The notes: generated by a model from the sequence alone, not told the origin. Numbered from the stretch's first letter, positions 37,519 through 47,389 are shown. The stretch is 64,000 nt of DNA from Nostoc paludosum FACHB-159 (GCF_014698835.1 NZ_JACJTU010000015.1:62001-126000); one strand, 5' to 3'. Translations and numbers: made by a program.

Positions 37519-38454
37519 TCAGCACTCAGCATTAGTAGATACAGGAATAGAAATTTGTAGTCTGCTCATTTGCTGCGGTACTTCCTTGGCAATTGAAGAA
37601 GGCAAAATTTCTAGTTTTCCTCCCATAACTTCTACCAGAGTTTGATTGATTAATAGTCTCATACCTGGAGAAAGAGTAGCGTTCTCTAGGTAAGCTTTAC
37701 TCGGCTGATTTTCAGATTTAATCGAGTCAATTGGCTCACTCAAAGGTATGGTTTTCGCTGGCACATCCACCCAAATATTAACAAAATTACTTGTAGAGAC
37801 GGTGCTGCTAGAAATATAGATGCTGCCTTCTTCCATCTGACTAATGGCAGTGTCTATTAAACTGATTAATATTTGGCGGAGCCAGAGATGATCTGCCAAA
37901 ACATAAATTTCTGGGTCGGCGGGTAACAAGTGCAACGGGAAATTTCGATTTGCCGCCAGCATATAAGTTAAGTTATAAACTTCCTCCAAAATATTAGCTA
38001 AGGGTCTAGGCTGAATATTTAGTTTATTTGTACCATGATCGGTTCTGGCAACGTTGAGAATTTCATCCATTAGCTTCAGCAGTTTTAGCGTTCGCTCATG
38101 AGCTTGGACAATAAATTCTCGTTCTTCAGCGGGACTTTCACACAGATCTGACAAAATTAACTGATGTAAACCAATTAAACCATTCAGAGGCGATCGCAAT
38201 TCGTGGGTTGTCCGTGCCAAAAAACCAGCTTTAAACTGGCTCATTTCTCTTGCCATCAGGTATGCCAACTGGGTTTGCTGCATTTGTTGTGATATTGATG
38301 ACACATCCTGTTGGTCTAATAGTGCTACCGGGGATAAGCTAGATGAAGAGTTTAGCGATGCCTGGCTTGGGCGTAGCCATCGCGCAAATAATCGACGAAA
38401 ACCTAGACCTAGTGCTATTCCTGCTCCTAAATATATCCAGTTACTCCAATTCAT
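37519..38454 (-). CDS. Histidine kinase-like protein with degenerate ATPase domain
   Basis: 311 residues. One N-terminal TM segment (about 5-22), a short linker, and a clear HisKA domain with His84 (FLARTTHELRSPLNGLIGLHQ). The ATP-binding half is eroded: the N-box LRQILISLIDTAIS has Ser197 and Thr201 in place of the conserved Asn residues, no DxGxG G1 box is seen, and the G2 region reads SPGMRLLINQTLVEVMGG. It is unlikely to bind ATP. It could still dimerise and be phosphorylated in trans, as a phosphotransfer protein or a regulator of another kinase. Stand-alone gene, strand opposite to the GNAT gene. Confidence 0.85.
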   Translation of the reverse strand: MNWSNWIYLGAGIALGLGFRRLFARWLRPSQASLNSSSSLSPVALLDQQDVSSISQQMQQTQLAYLMAREMSQFKAGFLARTTHELRSPLNGLIGLHQLILSDLCESPAEEREFIVQAHERTLKLLKLMDEILNVARTDHGTNKLNIQPRPLANILEEVYNLTYMLAANRNFPLHLLPADPEIYVLADHLWLRQILISLIDTAISQMEEGSIYISSSTVSTSNFVNIWVDVPAKTIPLSEPIDSIKSENQPSKAYLENATLSPGMRLLINQTLVEVMGGKLEILPSSIAKEVPQQMSRLQISIPVSTNAEC

Positions 38455-38772
38455 ATTTTGGCAATTATTAACTTGTTAATTGACCACAGCAACCCAAATT
38501 AAAGTTCCGCATTTTTGGGCTATTGAAACTAGGGAAACAACATTATAGCTATCTCTAGCAGTTTTCAATAATTTGGGAAATTTTGCTGCCCAGACTGTTG
38601 GCTGTCAAATATTAACATTTAACAGCTACCACTGATATTTTTTACAACTCAAATAGGATTCATATTTGATTTATGAAAAAAACTCAGTATATTTCTAACT
38701 TGATTCTTTTCTGTTCCCTGTCCCCTGTGTACGCAGGTCTGTTCAGTAATCAAATCGGATTCCTATATATAT
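38455..38772. other. Intergenic, AT-rich
   Basis: 318 bp between the stop of tsaC and the start of the kinase-like gene; nothing recognisable beyond short direct repeats of ATAGGATTC. Confidence 0.4.
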
Positions 38773-39372
38773 TTATTTATCAATCGCTGAATCTAACTTT
38801 ATTACACCTTGCCGGAGAATCTGCCAATTAATTCCTGTCCATTTGGCAACGGTGGAAGGTATACCCAATCCCGGTATTTCATCTTGGGATTCTGTCGTTG
38901 CCATCAGAACGTCGGGAAACTGAGCCGAAATTTCAGCCATCGTTTGCAAAGGCGGCTGACCTGATAAATTAGCACTAGTGGTGGCAAGAGGGCCTGTTTG
39001 CGCCAAAATAGTTAGAGCGATCGCGCTGTTTGGTACTCGAATACCAATTGTTGTCGGGTCAGTAGGATTCATGACTTTTGGCAAGCGCTGACTCGCTGGT
39101 AACACTAATGTCAGCCCTCCCGGCCAATATTTATCTGTTAATTGTTGCCAAATTTTATACTCGTTTTCAGTACCTTTGACATAAGGCCACAAATCCTCAG
39201 CACTAGCAGCCATCAAAATCAAAGGTTTGTCTTGACTGCGTTGCTTCGCCGCAAAAATTAATTCCGCTTTTTCTGGTAGCGTTGCCAGCGCAGGAACCGT
39301 GTCTGTGGGAAAGCTCACCAACAAACCAGCCCGTGCGCCAGCTATGAGCTTTTCTAGAGAAACTTGGGTCAT
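38773..39372 (-). CDS. tsaC: Threonylcarbamoyl-AMP synthase (TsaC/YrdC family)
   Basis: 199 residues from the ATG at 39372; the frame extends upstream but without homology. YrdC/Sua5 fold: SFPTDTVPALA, AKQRSQDKPL with the basic ATP-binding cluster, PGGLTLVLPAS, GIRVPNSAIA, and TSANLSGQPPL. It makes threonylcarbamoyl-AMP from Thr, bicarbonate and ATP, the first step of t6A37 synthesis; TsaD and TsaE of the same pathway are elsewhere in the window. It lacks the C-terminal Sua5 domain, so it is the short form. Confidence 0.92.
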   Translation of the reverse strand: MTQVSLEKLIAGARAGLLVSFPTDTVPALATLPEKAELIFAAKQRSQDKPLILMAASAEDLWPYVKGTENEYKIWQQLTDKYWPGGLTLVLPASQRLPKVMNPTDPTTIGIRVPNSAIALTILAQTGPLATTSANLSGQPPLQTMAEISAQFPDVLMATTESQDEIPGLGIPSTVAKWTGINWQILRQGVIKLDSAIDK

Positions 39373-39800
39373 GTTTACGAAACAGTTAAAAGTAAGAGTT
39401 AACGTAGGTTCTATTAAATCAAAAAATCGCAATAGGTAAATTTGGCAAGCCCTTGGATAAATCTTAAGGGATAGAATTTTACTTTTCTTACTTTTCTTAC
39501 TTTTCTTACTTTTTCAAAACTAATAAATTGCAAAAATTTTACACATTATTGCAAACTATTCACACATTTTTTACCTGGAATATGCTTACTGTATCAGAGG
39601 CGTTTTCCAAGTCTGTAATTTTACTTAAAAAACCTTGCTTTATAAAGTAAATATAATTATAGTCTTAAAAGTAACTTCGGCTTCAGCACTTACACACAAC
39701 AGATCAATAATTTAAAAAATTGATTTTTGGTTGGGAAAATCCATAAATATACAATTTCAACTCCAAACCTTGATTTTTTATTAATTCAAATTAATAGCTA
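39373..39800. other. Upstream of the HTH-AAA gene, with a 9-bp tandem repeat
   Basis: TTACTTTTC in four tandem copies at about 39480-39516. The remaining DNA is AT-rich and should hold the promoters of tsaC and of the HTH-AAA gene, which are divergent. No gene. Confidence 0.6.
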
Positions 39801-41159
39801 ATGACTGAAAAAACTACATTTTTGAAACGTTTACGAGGAGTTATTGTATCTGATTCTGGTTGGCAACGGTTACAAGCAGCGAAGCAGCAAGCAGTATTTC
39901 ATAACACAATTGGACAACTTGATTCGTTGGATGTAATTAGTCAACGAACAGGATTGAGCTACAACACTTTGATAAAGGTTCATCGCCGAGAAACTGCTGT
40001 CGATCGCAGTACCTTAGAGGCTTACTTCAAGAGCTTTGGTCTAATATTGCAACCGAGTGATTATCTAAGAGAAGTGGTTCATACTGACCCTATGGAACCA
40101 ACAAATCTAGAACCAATTAATTTCCAAGGCCCATTACCACTCAACTCGCCATTTTACGTCAAGCGGTTGTCCATTGAACCTCAATGTGATGAAGCAATTT
40201 TGAAACCTGGTGCGCTTATTCGTATCAAAGCACCTTGGCAGATGGGCAAAACATCATTAATTGCTCGGATATTGAATCGAGCCAGGGAAACAGGTTTACA
40301 AACGCTACTGCTGAGTATGCGGTTAGCAGATACTTCGTTGTTTGGCAATCTAGACCGACTGTTGTATTGGTATTGTGCAGTGATAACTCGCGATTTAGGA
40401 TTGCCGAATCGTTTAAAGGAGGAGTGGGATGAGCTGTTTGGTGCAAACTACAACTGCACTCGTTATTTTGAGAAGTATATATTAGCCAATAGCGATCGCC
40501 CAATAGTAATCGCGGTGGATGACGTGGACATCCTGTTTCAGTATCCCGCGATCGCTAATGACTTTTTTGGTTTGCTACGCGTCTGGTACGAAAAAGGAAA
40601 ATACGGAGATAGCAGCAGTCATCTTTGGCAAAAGCTACGCTTGGTTGTAGCTCACTCAACCGAAGTTTACATCCCGCTTAATATTAACCAGTCACCTTTT
40701 AGCGTCGGATTATCAATTAAGCTACCAGAGTTGACAGCAGAACAGGTGGATGAATTAGCTCAACGGCATGGACTAAATTGGAGTTCTCAGCAAGCCAATC
40801 AACTGATTGCACTAGTTGGGGGAAATCCTTATTTATTGCAAGTGGCATTAGCTCAAATCAAAGCTCATGGCATCACTTTAGAACAATTGGCGCAGCAGGC
40901 GATCGCTCCAGAGGGAATTTACAGCGATCATCTCCAGCGACAATTGCGGTATCTGCAACAGTATCCCAACCTGATGATGGCATTAACGCAGGTAATGACA
41001 TCATCGATACCAGTCGAGTTAGAGTTAGTCCAAGCGTTCAAATTGCAAAGTATGGGACTAGTCAAAATACATAATCAACAGGTTACGCCTAGTTGCGATC
41101 TGTATCGGCAATATTTTGGCGCAATTTTACCGCAAATAACTATGTCTACTACAGGCTAG
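39801..41159 (+). CDS. HTH plus AAA-like (AAA_35 type) ATPase
   Basis: 452 residues. N-terminal helical/HTH region (about 8-88; DVISQRTGLSYNTLIKVHRR looks like the recognition unit), then an AAA-like ATPase with the variant Walker A APWQMGKTSL (Lys150) and Walker B IVIAVDDVD (Asp240-Asp241), and a winged-helix-like C-terminal part (ELTAEQVDELAQRHGLNW onward). The QMGKTS loop is typical of PF14516-type ATPases, which often sit in large cyanobacterial signalling proteins with WD40 or vMAP modules. No effector domain is fused. The next gene, 54 bp downstream, has a related ATPase and WD40 repeats, so the two may form one split system. Confidence 0.85.
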   Translation: MTEKTTFLKRLRGVIVSDSGWQRLQAAKQQAVFHNTIGQLDSLDVISQRTGLSYNTLIKVHRRETAVDRSTLEAYFKSFGLILQPSDYLREVVHTDPMEPTNLEPINFQGPLPLNSPFYVKRLSIEPQCDEAILKPGALIRIKAPWQMGKTSLIARILNRARETGLQTLLLSMRLADTSLFGNLDRLLYWYCAVITRDLGLPNRLKEEWDELFGANYNCTRYFEKYILANSDRPIVIAVDDVDILFQYPAIANDFFGLLRVWYEKGKYGDSSSHLWQKLRLVVAHSTEVYIPLNINQSPFSVGLSIKLPELTAEQVDELAQRHGLNWSSQQANQLIALVGGNPYLLQVALAQIKAHGITLEQLAQQAIAPEGIYSDHLQRQLRYLQQYPNLMMALTQVMTSSIPVELELVQAFKLQSMGLVKIHNQQVTPSCDLYRQYFGAILPQITMSTTG

Positions 41160-41213
41160 GCTGACACTAGACTCCAATAATTTTTATCTATGTCTTAATT
41201 ACGAATTAATCTC

Positions 41214-44200
41214 ATGCTGAGTGCTGAAAGTCCTGCTTATGAGTATCAGGTTGGTGGCAGTCTGCCGAGGAACGCTGCCAGCTATGTGAAGCGTCAAGCA
41301 GATGAAGAACTTTATCAAGCACTGTTAAACGGTGAGTTTTGTTATGTACTAAATGCTCGTCAAATGGGTAAGTCTAGTTTGCGGGTGCAAAGTATGTCCC
41401 GTTTGCAAGCAGCAGGAATTCGCTGTGGTGTATTGGATATTAGCGGAATTGGCACCCAACAGGTAACGCCGGAGCAATGGTATATCAGTGCAATCGGTAG
41501 TTTAGTTGATAGCTTTCAGCTGGACTTGAACTTACGAACTTGGTGGCGCGATCGCACTGATTTATCATTAGTCAGTCGCTTTGGTCAATTTCTGGAAACT
41601 CTACTATTAATGGTTGACTGCCAGCCGATTGTGATTTTTATCGACGAAATCGATAGCGTTCTCGGCTTAAAGTTTCCCATCGATGATTTTTTTGCGTTAA
41701 TTCGAGCTTGTTACAACAAGCGAGCAGAAAAGCCCGCATATCGTTGTCTCACTTTTGCCTTATTGGGAGTTGCTACGCCAGCGGATCTGATTGCTGATAA
41801 AAGCCGTACTCCCTTCAATATTGGACGGGCGATTCAACTGCAAGGATTTTCTTTGTCTGAGGCAATGCCTTTATTGCCCGGACTCAATCACGTTACCAGT
41901 AATCCTCAAGCCCTGTTGCGCGAGATTTTAAGTTGGACTGGAGGACAACCATTTTTGACACAGAAAGTTTGTCAGTTAGTGGTGCAGGGAAAATCGTGGG
42001 AAGTCTGTGAATCAGAAATTAACCAGTGGGTTGAGGGTTTGGTGAGAAAATCGATTATAGAGAATTGGGAGGCTAACGACGAACCAGAACACTTGAAGAC
42101 GATTCGCGATCGCCTATTGCACAACGAACAACGGGCAGGGCGTTTGCTAGGACTTTATCAACAAATTCTACTACACTCTCCTTTTGGTACCGATGGAGAA
42201 CTGGACGCAGGCATTCCAGTCAACAATAGCTTTGAGCAAACACAACTGCTGCTATCAGGTTTAGTTGAGAAACACGACAGTAGACTGCGAGTTAAGAATG
42301 CCATCTACCAAGCAGTGTTTAATCTCGATTGGGTTGGCAAACAATTAAGTTACTTGCGTCCTTATTCCCAAGCTTTAAATGCTTGGGCTGTTTCTGGCTA
42401 TGAAGATGAATCCTGGTTACTCAGGGGGCGATCGCTTCAAGATGTTTTAAATTGGGCACAGGGTAAAAGTCTGGGTGACCTAGACTATCAATTTCTCAGC
42501 GCCAGCCAAGAACTCGATCGCCAAGAAATCCAAAAAAACCTAGAAGCAGAAAGGACTAGAGAGGCAGAAGCCCGACTGGCAGCAGAACACAAGCAGTTGA
42601 TACAAGAAAGAAAAAACGCTAGACAACAAAGGTTGCTGTTGATATTAGTCAGCATTGCCCTGCTAGTTTCTGTGATTTTGGGAACTATAACTTGGTTGCA
42701 ATATCAGCAGGCAAGTATTAGTGAAATCAGAGCGATCGCCACTTCCTCAGAATCTCTTTTCGCCTCGAACCAAAAGTTAAATGCCTTAGTTGCCGCCCTT
42801 GCTGCCAAACACAAGTTACAACAGCTTGGTGGAGGCGATGCAGACACAAGCAATCAGGTTGAAACTGCCCTGAAGCGAACGGTGTATGGAGCGATCGAGT
42901 ATAACCGTTTATCTGGACATAGGGGGGAAGTTCGCGGGGTCGTTTTTAGTCCGGACAATACGCTGATTGCTACAACTTCAGCCGACAAAACCGTCAAACT
43001 TTGGCAACGCAATGGTCAGTTACTTAAGACTCTAAAAGGGCACATTGGTGAGGTTTGGGGCATTGATATCAGCCGAGATAGTCAGCTTATCGCCTCTGCT
43101 TCTTGGGATAAAACCGTTAAACTTTGGCGGCGAGATGGCACTTTATTAACCAACTTTACCAAACACAATAACAGAGTTAATAATGTAGCCATTAGTCCCG
43201 ATCGCCAAATCATTGCTTCGGTTTCTGCCGATCGCACCATCAAACTCTGGCAGCCAAACGGCACGGTAATTCGCACTCTCCAAGGGCATAGCGATGAGGT
43301 TTGGGGAATTGCCTTTAGTCCCGACGGTCAAACCTTGGCATCTGGTAGTTGGGATGGCAGCATCAAACTATGGCAACTCGATGGCACATTGATTCGCACA
43401 ATCCAAGCACATAGCGATCGCGTTAATGCTGTTGCTTTTAGTCCTGATGGTAAAATTCTGGCTTCTGCCAGTGCAGACAATACGATTAAATTGTGGCAAC
43501 TCGATGGCACGGAAATTACCACACTCAGGGGGCATACCGATTGGGTGTGGGGAATTGCCTTCAGCCCTGACGGGGAATTTTTAGCATCAGGCAGTTGGGA
43601 TAAAACCGTGAAAGTATGGAGAGTTGACGGCACCTTGGTTTTAACCCTATTAGGACATGGCGATCGCGTGCGGGAAGTTGCATTTAGCCCCGATGGTAAA
43701 ATACTGGCATCGGCAAGCCTCGACGAAACCGTGAAACTTTGGCGATTACAAAATCCTCTACTCACCTCCTTAAGGGGACACAGAGGCCCTGTGATTCGGG
43801 TAGCTGTGAGCCGCAATGGTCAAAGCATTGTCTCAGCCAGCGAAGATAAAACGATCCGCTTGTGGAGTTGGGATGGTAAATTGCTAAAAACATTGAGTGG
43901 GCATCGTTCCTCAGTCATCGGCATTGCCATTAGCCCTGATGGCCAAACCCTGGTATCAGGGAGTGGCGATCGCACTATCAAGTTGTGGAAGCCCGATGGT
44001 ACGCTGATTAAGACAATTGCAGCCCACGACAGCGAAGTATACGAGATTCAATTTAGCCCGGATGGTAGCAAATTTGCCTCTGCCAGTGCAGATAATACGG
44101 CAAAGCTTTGGAGTTTAGACGGTAAGCTGTTGCACACCTTTCAAGGACACCAGGAACCCGTTTGGGGAGTTGCCTTTAGCCCCGATGGTCAAACCATCGC

Positions 44201-44714
44201 CACATCGAGTATTGACAGCACGATTAAACTGTGGACATTAGAAGGGCAATTGCTCAAGACCTTAAAAGGGCATCGCGGCGCGATTTGGGGCATTGCCTTT
44301 AGTCCCGATGGTCAAACCCTGGCGTCTGCCAGTGCAGATAGCACCGTCAAACTCTGGAATCGTGATGGAAGGCTGTTAAAGACCCTCAAGGGACACCAGG
44401 GAATGGCGACGTATGTTGCCTTTAGCCCGGATGGCAGGCGACTGGCCTCCGCAGGCACTGATGCCACGGTACGGCTTTGGCAGCGAGACGGAACACCACT
44501 TGCAACCCTAGAAGCACATCAAAGTGGTGTTACAGCATTGGCATTTACTCGTGATGGCGATCGCTTAATTTCGGCATCACTAGACAAGACTTTAATTATC
44601 TGGGATTTAGAGCGCGATCTCAATCTTAATACTGTGCTGAAGGCGGGTTGTGAGTGGGTGCAAGACTATCTCAGAACCAATGCTGAGGTGCAGGAAAGAA
44701 ACTTGTGTAAATAA
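41214..44714 (+). CDS. AAA-like ATPase, TM segment and 14 WD40 repeats
   Basis: 1166 residues. AAA-like domain at about 12-330 with Walker A NARQMGKSSL (Lys53) and Walker B IVIFIDEIDS (Asp144-Glu145), a helical bridge and Arg/Glu/Gln coiled coil, one TM segment (about 474-497), then WD40 repeats from about 564 to 1139. I count 14 repeats of 41 residues without gaps, which would give two seven-bladed propellers. The C-terminus (GCEWVQDYLRTN, then LC) follows the usual cyanobacterial pattern. Both Walker boxes are intact. It may act as a membrane-linked NTP-driven sensor scaffold. Repeats are very similar (SPDGQTLASASAD, KLW), consistent with recent duplication. Confidence 0.9.
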   Translation: MLSAESPAYEYQVGGSLPRNAASYVKRQADEELYQALLNGEFCYVLNARQMGKSSLRVQSMSRLQAAGIRCGVLDISGIGTQQVTPEQWYISAIGSLVDSFQLDLNLRTWWRDRTDLSLVSRFGQFLETLLLMVDCQPIVIFIDEIDSVLGLKFPIDDFFALIRACYNKRAEKPAYRCLTFALLGVATPADLIADKSRTPFNIGRAIQLQGFSLSEAMPLLPGLNHVTSNPQALLREILSWTGGQPFLTQKVCQLVVQGKSWEVCESEINQWVEGLVRKSIIENWEANDEPEHLKTIRDRLLHNEQRAGRLLGLYQQILLHSPFGTDGELDAGIPVNNSFEQTQLLLSGLVEKHDSRLRVKNAIYQAVFNLDWVGKQLSYLRPYSQALNAWAVSGYEDESWLLRGRSLQDVLNWAQGKSLGDLDYQFLSASQELDRQEIQKNLEAERTREAEARLAAEHKQLIQERKNARQQRLLLILVSIALLVSVILGTITWLQYQQASISEIRAIATSSESLFASNQKLNALVAALAAKHKLQQLGGGDADTSNQVETALKRTVYGAIEYNRLSGHRGEVRGVVFSPDNTLIATTSADKTVKLWQRNGQLLKTLKGHIGEVWGIDISRDSQLIASASWDKTVKLWRRDGTLLTNFTKHNNRVNNVAISPDRQIIASVSADRTIKLWQPNGTVIRTLQGHSDEVWGIAFSPDGQTLASGSWDGSIKLWQLDGTLIRTIQAHSDRVNAVAFSPDGKILASASADNTIKLWQLDGTEITTLRGHTDWVWGIAFSPDGEFLASGSWDKTVKVWRVDGTLVLTLLGHGDRVREVAFSPDGKILASASLDETVKLWRLQNPLLTSLRGHRGPVIRVAVSRNGQSIVSASEDKTIRLWSWDGKLLKTLSGHRSSVIGIAISPDGQTLVSGSGDRTIKLWKPDGTLIKTIAAHDSEVYEIQFSPDGSKFASASADNTAKLWSLDGKLLHTFQGHQEPVWGVAFSPDGQTIATSSIDSTIKLWTLEGQLLKTLKGHRGAIWGIAFSPDGQTLASASADSTVKLWNRDGRLLKTLKGHQGMATYVAFSPDGRRLASAGTDATVRLWQRDGTPLATLEAHQSGVTALAFTRDGDRLISASLDKTLIIWDLERDLNLNTVLKAGCEWVQDYLRTNAEVQERNLCK

Positions 44715-44829
44715 TTGTAAGAAGTTCAATTCGTCAATCAACCGATGGTGTGAAATTTCAAGATAAGTGGTAGTCGTGGAAATGCCCATCAGGAGACAGT
44801 TTCAGCGTATTTTTGCTGTTAATTGCATC
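44715..44829. other. Intergenic after the WD40 gene
   Basis: AT-rich; nothing recognised. Confidence 0.4.
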
Positions 44830-44910
44830 CCTTAACTTGAAATAATATCTCCTTAAGTTGAGATTTTAGTCCTTAAGTTGAGATTGGACGCCTTAAGTTG
44901 GTCTTGCGTC
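44830..44910. repeat. Four phased 20-bp direct repeats (CCTTAAGTTGAGATT)
   Basis: Units at 44830-44850, 44851-44870, 44871-44890 and 44891-44910 each begin CCTTAA(G/C)TTG; the second and third share CCTTAAGTTGAGATT exactly. The period of 20-21 bp (about two helical turns) puts all cores on one face of the DNA. Located 336 bp before the metalloprotease start. The layout resembles operator arrays or iterons. Confidence 0.8.
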
Positions 44911-45245
44911 CAAAAATGAATAATGAAATAATCCGAGAAACAGCAAAAAGCTTGCTTGAGTAACTGTTAAGTGCTGCACATTTACAGTTACGAACAAGAC
45001 ACTGACACTAGCCTTGTGAAAACATCTGACTTCACCAAGAGCTAGAACAAACCTGTAAATCACCCACAGATTGGCGATATCAGTTGATGAAATCTGCACT
45101 CAACTGGTAGTGAGGCTAGCTTGTGGATTCAACAGACTAACTCAATTAGCATCTGGCCTTGTTGGCATAGATGACTGATTGACATTTTCGTGCAGATATT
45201 GATTCTCAAACAACATCCAAACCTTTAGAAATAGGAAACACTAAA
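44911..45245. other. Leader region of the metalloprotease gene
   Basis: No convincing gene. The ATG at 45246 follows AAATAGGAAACACTAAA, a moderate ribosome-binding site. Confidence 0.45.
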
Positions 45246-47360
45246 ATGCCTAGCGGAATTAACTACATTGATTCATTAGTAAGCTCAGAATTTCGTTGGA
45301 ATTATGGTTCTCCTCTTGGGAGTCCGGTAAATGTAACTTATAGTTTCCTAACCACCGCTCCTACTGGTCTCTATAGACAAATCTCCGACTTTACTCCCAT
45401 GACCCAGGAGCAAAAGAATGCAACCAAACTCGCTCTACAGCGCTATAGCGAAATTTCTGGCTTGACTTTTACTGAAGTTGCTCAAGGTGGAAACCTAAAG
45501 TTTGGCATAGCTGAGTTAACAACTGCAAGAGGTTATAGTGAAGGAACTGTACCTCCATATCAGCCTGCTGGTTCAGTTGTCCTGTTAGACAATCAATTCA
45601 ATTCAGGTCCAACGCTCAACGAAAACGATTATTCAGGTGGCTTTACAGTCTTGCTTCATGAAATTGGTCATGCCTTGGGGATGAAACATCCTTTTGACGA
45701 TTCGCCCAATTTGCCAGCAAGCGAAAATAATGGCAGATATACTGTGATGTCTTATGATTGGGCAGCTGGAGTGGGTAATGCTCCCCAACTCTACGATATT
45801 GCTGCTATCCAATATCTATATGGTAAAAACAACAATACTCGAACTGGTAACGACATATATTCTTGGGAAAGCAACGCAGACACAGGCTTATATGTTGGCT
45901 TTCAGACGATTTGGGATGCTGGTGGTATAGATACTCTCAGTGCTTCTCGGCAAAGGGTTGACACTACTGTCAATCTCACTCCAGGCTCTTTTAGTTCCAT
46001 TGGCCCTTACTTTAATGCTGTTACAAGTAGTTCTGACGGTAGCGCCGATCAAAGAAATATAGCGATCGCCTATGGAGTCACCATTGAAAATGCAATTGGC
46101 GGATTTGCTAACGATAACATCATTGGTAATACAGTTGCTAACTCTCTTTCTGGTAGCACTGGCAATGACTCTATCCGCGGTGGAGATGGCAATGACTCTA
46201 TCTATGGTGAAGAGGGGAATGACGTTCTCTATGGAGAAAACGGCAATGACTTGCTATCTGGCGGCAATGGTGATGACCAACTAGGTGGCGATGCAGGCGA
46301 CGATCGGCTTTTTGGCGATGCAGGCAACGATCGCATTTTTGGCGATGCAGGCAACGATACTCTTGATGGTGGAGTAGGCAATGATACCATGAATGGCGGA
46401 ACAGGCAACGACCTATATGTGGTCTATAATGCCGCCGATCTAGTCACTGAAGTGGCAGGACAAGGAATAGATACAGTTAATTCCTCTATTGCTTATACTT
46501 TAGGCAGCGAAGTCGAAAACTTAACGCTCATCGGCAGTGCAGCAATTAACGGTACAGGCAACACTGCCAATAATATCATCACTGGCAATGACAGTAACAA
46601 TAGCCTAAGTGGCAATGCAGGTAATGATACCCTCAGTGGTGGAGTCGGCAATGATACCCTCAATGGTGGAGCCGGCACTGATAGCCTGATTGGTGGAGTT
46701 GGCAATGACTCCTATGTGCTGTCCAATGCTGATAACAGTAACGGAAGCACCAATGACACAATCTTTGAAAAGACAGGAGAAGGAACAGACACAGTATTGT
46801 TGAGTACGCCAGTTTCTACTTACATACTCCCGAATGAGGTAGAGAACCTGCTTGTTGTCCCTACTTCTACGATTAATGTTACGGGTAACAGTGGCAATAA
46901 CAATATCGCCGTCTTAGGAGATAACGGAGCCGTTAACACACTAACAGGCGGATTGGGAAATGATACCCTAACTGGAGGATACTACAGCTACGATCGCTTC
47001 ACGTTCAACACCAATGCAGCTTATACAACAGCGATCGGTGTTGATACGATTACGAACTTTGTAGGCTTGAACACTACAACAAATCCATTTAAGGATTCCA
47101 TAGTGCTAGATAAGACAACATTTACAGCTCTCAAGAGTGTTGTCGGCGATGGTTTTAGTGTTGCTAGCGAATTTGCCACAGTAACAACTGATGCCGCAGC
47201 GCAAACTAGTAGTGCATTGATTGTCTACAACGGCAGCAATGGCAAGTTGTTTTATAACGAGAATGGCAGTGCTGCTGGCTTTGGTGTAGGAAGTCAGTTT
47301 GCACAGTTGAGTAATATTCCAACTCTCTATGCAGGGTACAACTTTGCAATTCAGGCTTAG
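45246..47360 (+). CDS. Serralysin-like M10 metalloprotease with RTX repeats
   Basis: 704 residues. Metzincin catalytic domain at about 1-210: zinc motif HEIGHALGMKH (His138, Glu139, His142, His148) and Met-turn RYTVMSYDW (Met168). It is followed by calcium-binding RTX nonapeptides (GGDGNDSIYG, GDAGNDRIFG and similar; about 300-390 and 450-500) and a C-terminal domain with DKTTF and LFYNENGSA motifs. No Sec signal peptide, which with RTX fits type I secretion. The C-terminal domain is shared with the large adhesin two genes on, suggesting a common secretion signal. Likely an extracellular calcium-dependent protease. No propeptide or inhibitor gene is seen. Confidence 0.9.
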   Translation: MPSGINYIDSLVSSEFRWNYGSPLGSPVNVTYSFLTTAPTGLYRQISDFTPMTQEQKNATKLALQRYSEISGLTFTEVAQGGNLKFGIAELTTARGYSEGTVPPYQPAGSVVLLDNQFNSGPTLNENDYSGGFTVLLHEIGHALGMKHPFDDSPNLPASENNGRYTVMSYDWAAGVGNAPQLYDIAAIQYLYGKNNNTRTGNDIYSWESNADTGLYVGFQTIWDAGGIDTLSASRQRVDTTVNLTPGSFSSIGPYFNAVTSSSDGSADQRNIAIAYGVTIENAIGGFANDNIIGNTVANSLSGSTGNDSIRGGDGNDSIYGEEGNDVLYGENGNDLLSGGNGDDQLGGDAGDDRLFGDAGNDRIFGDAGNDTLDGGVGNDTMNGGTGNDLYVVYNAADLVTEVAGQGIDTVNSSIAYTLGSEVENLTLIGSAAINGTGNTANNIITGNDSNNSLSGNAGNDTLSGGVGNDTLNGGAGTDSLIGGVGNDSYVLSNADNSNGSTNDTIFEKTGEGTDTVLLSTPVSTYILPNEVENLLVVPTSTINVTGNSGNNNIAVLGDNGAVNTLTGGLGNDTLTGGYYSYDRFTFNTNAAYTTAIGVDTITNFVGLNTTTNPFKDSIVLDKTTFTALKSVVGDGFSVASEFATVTTDAAAQTSSALIVYNGSNGKLFYNENGSAAGFGVGSQFAQLSNIPTLYAGYNFAIQA

Positions 47361-47389
47361 ACACTTAGAGATGTCTGCTAGTTCTAACT

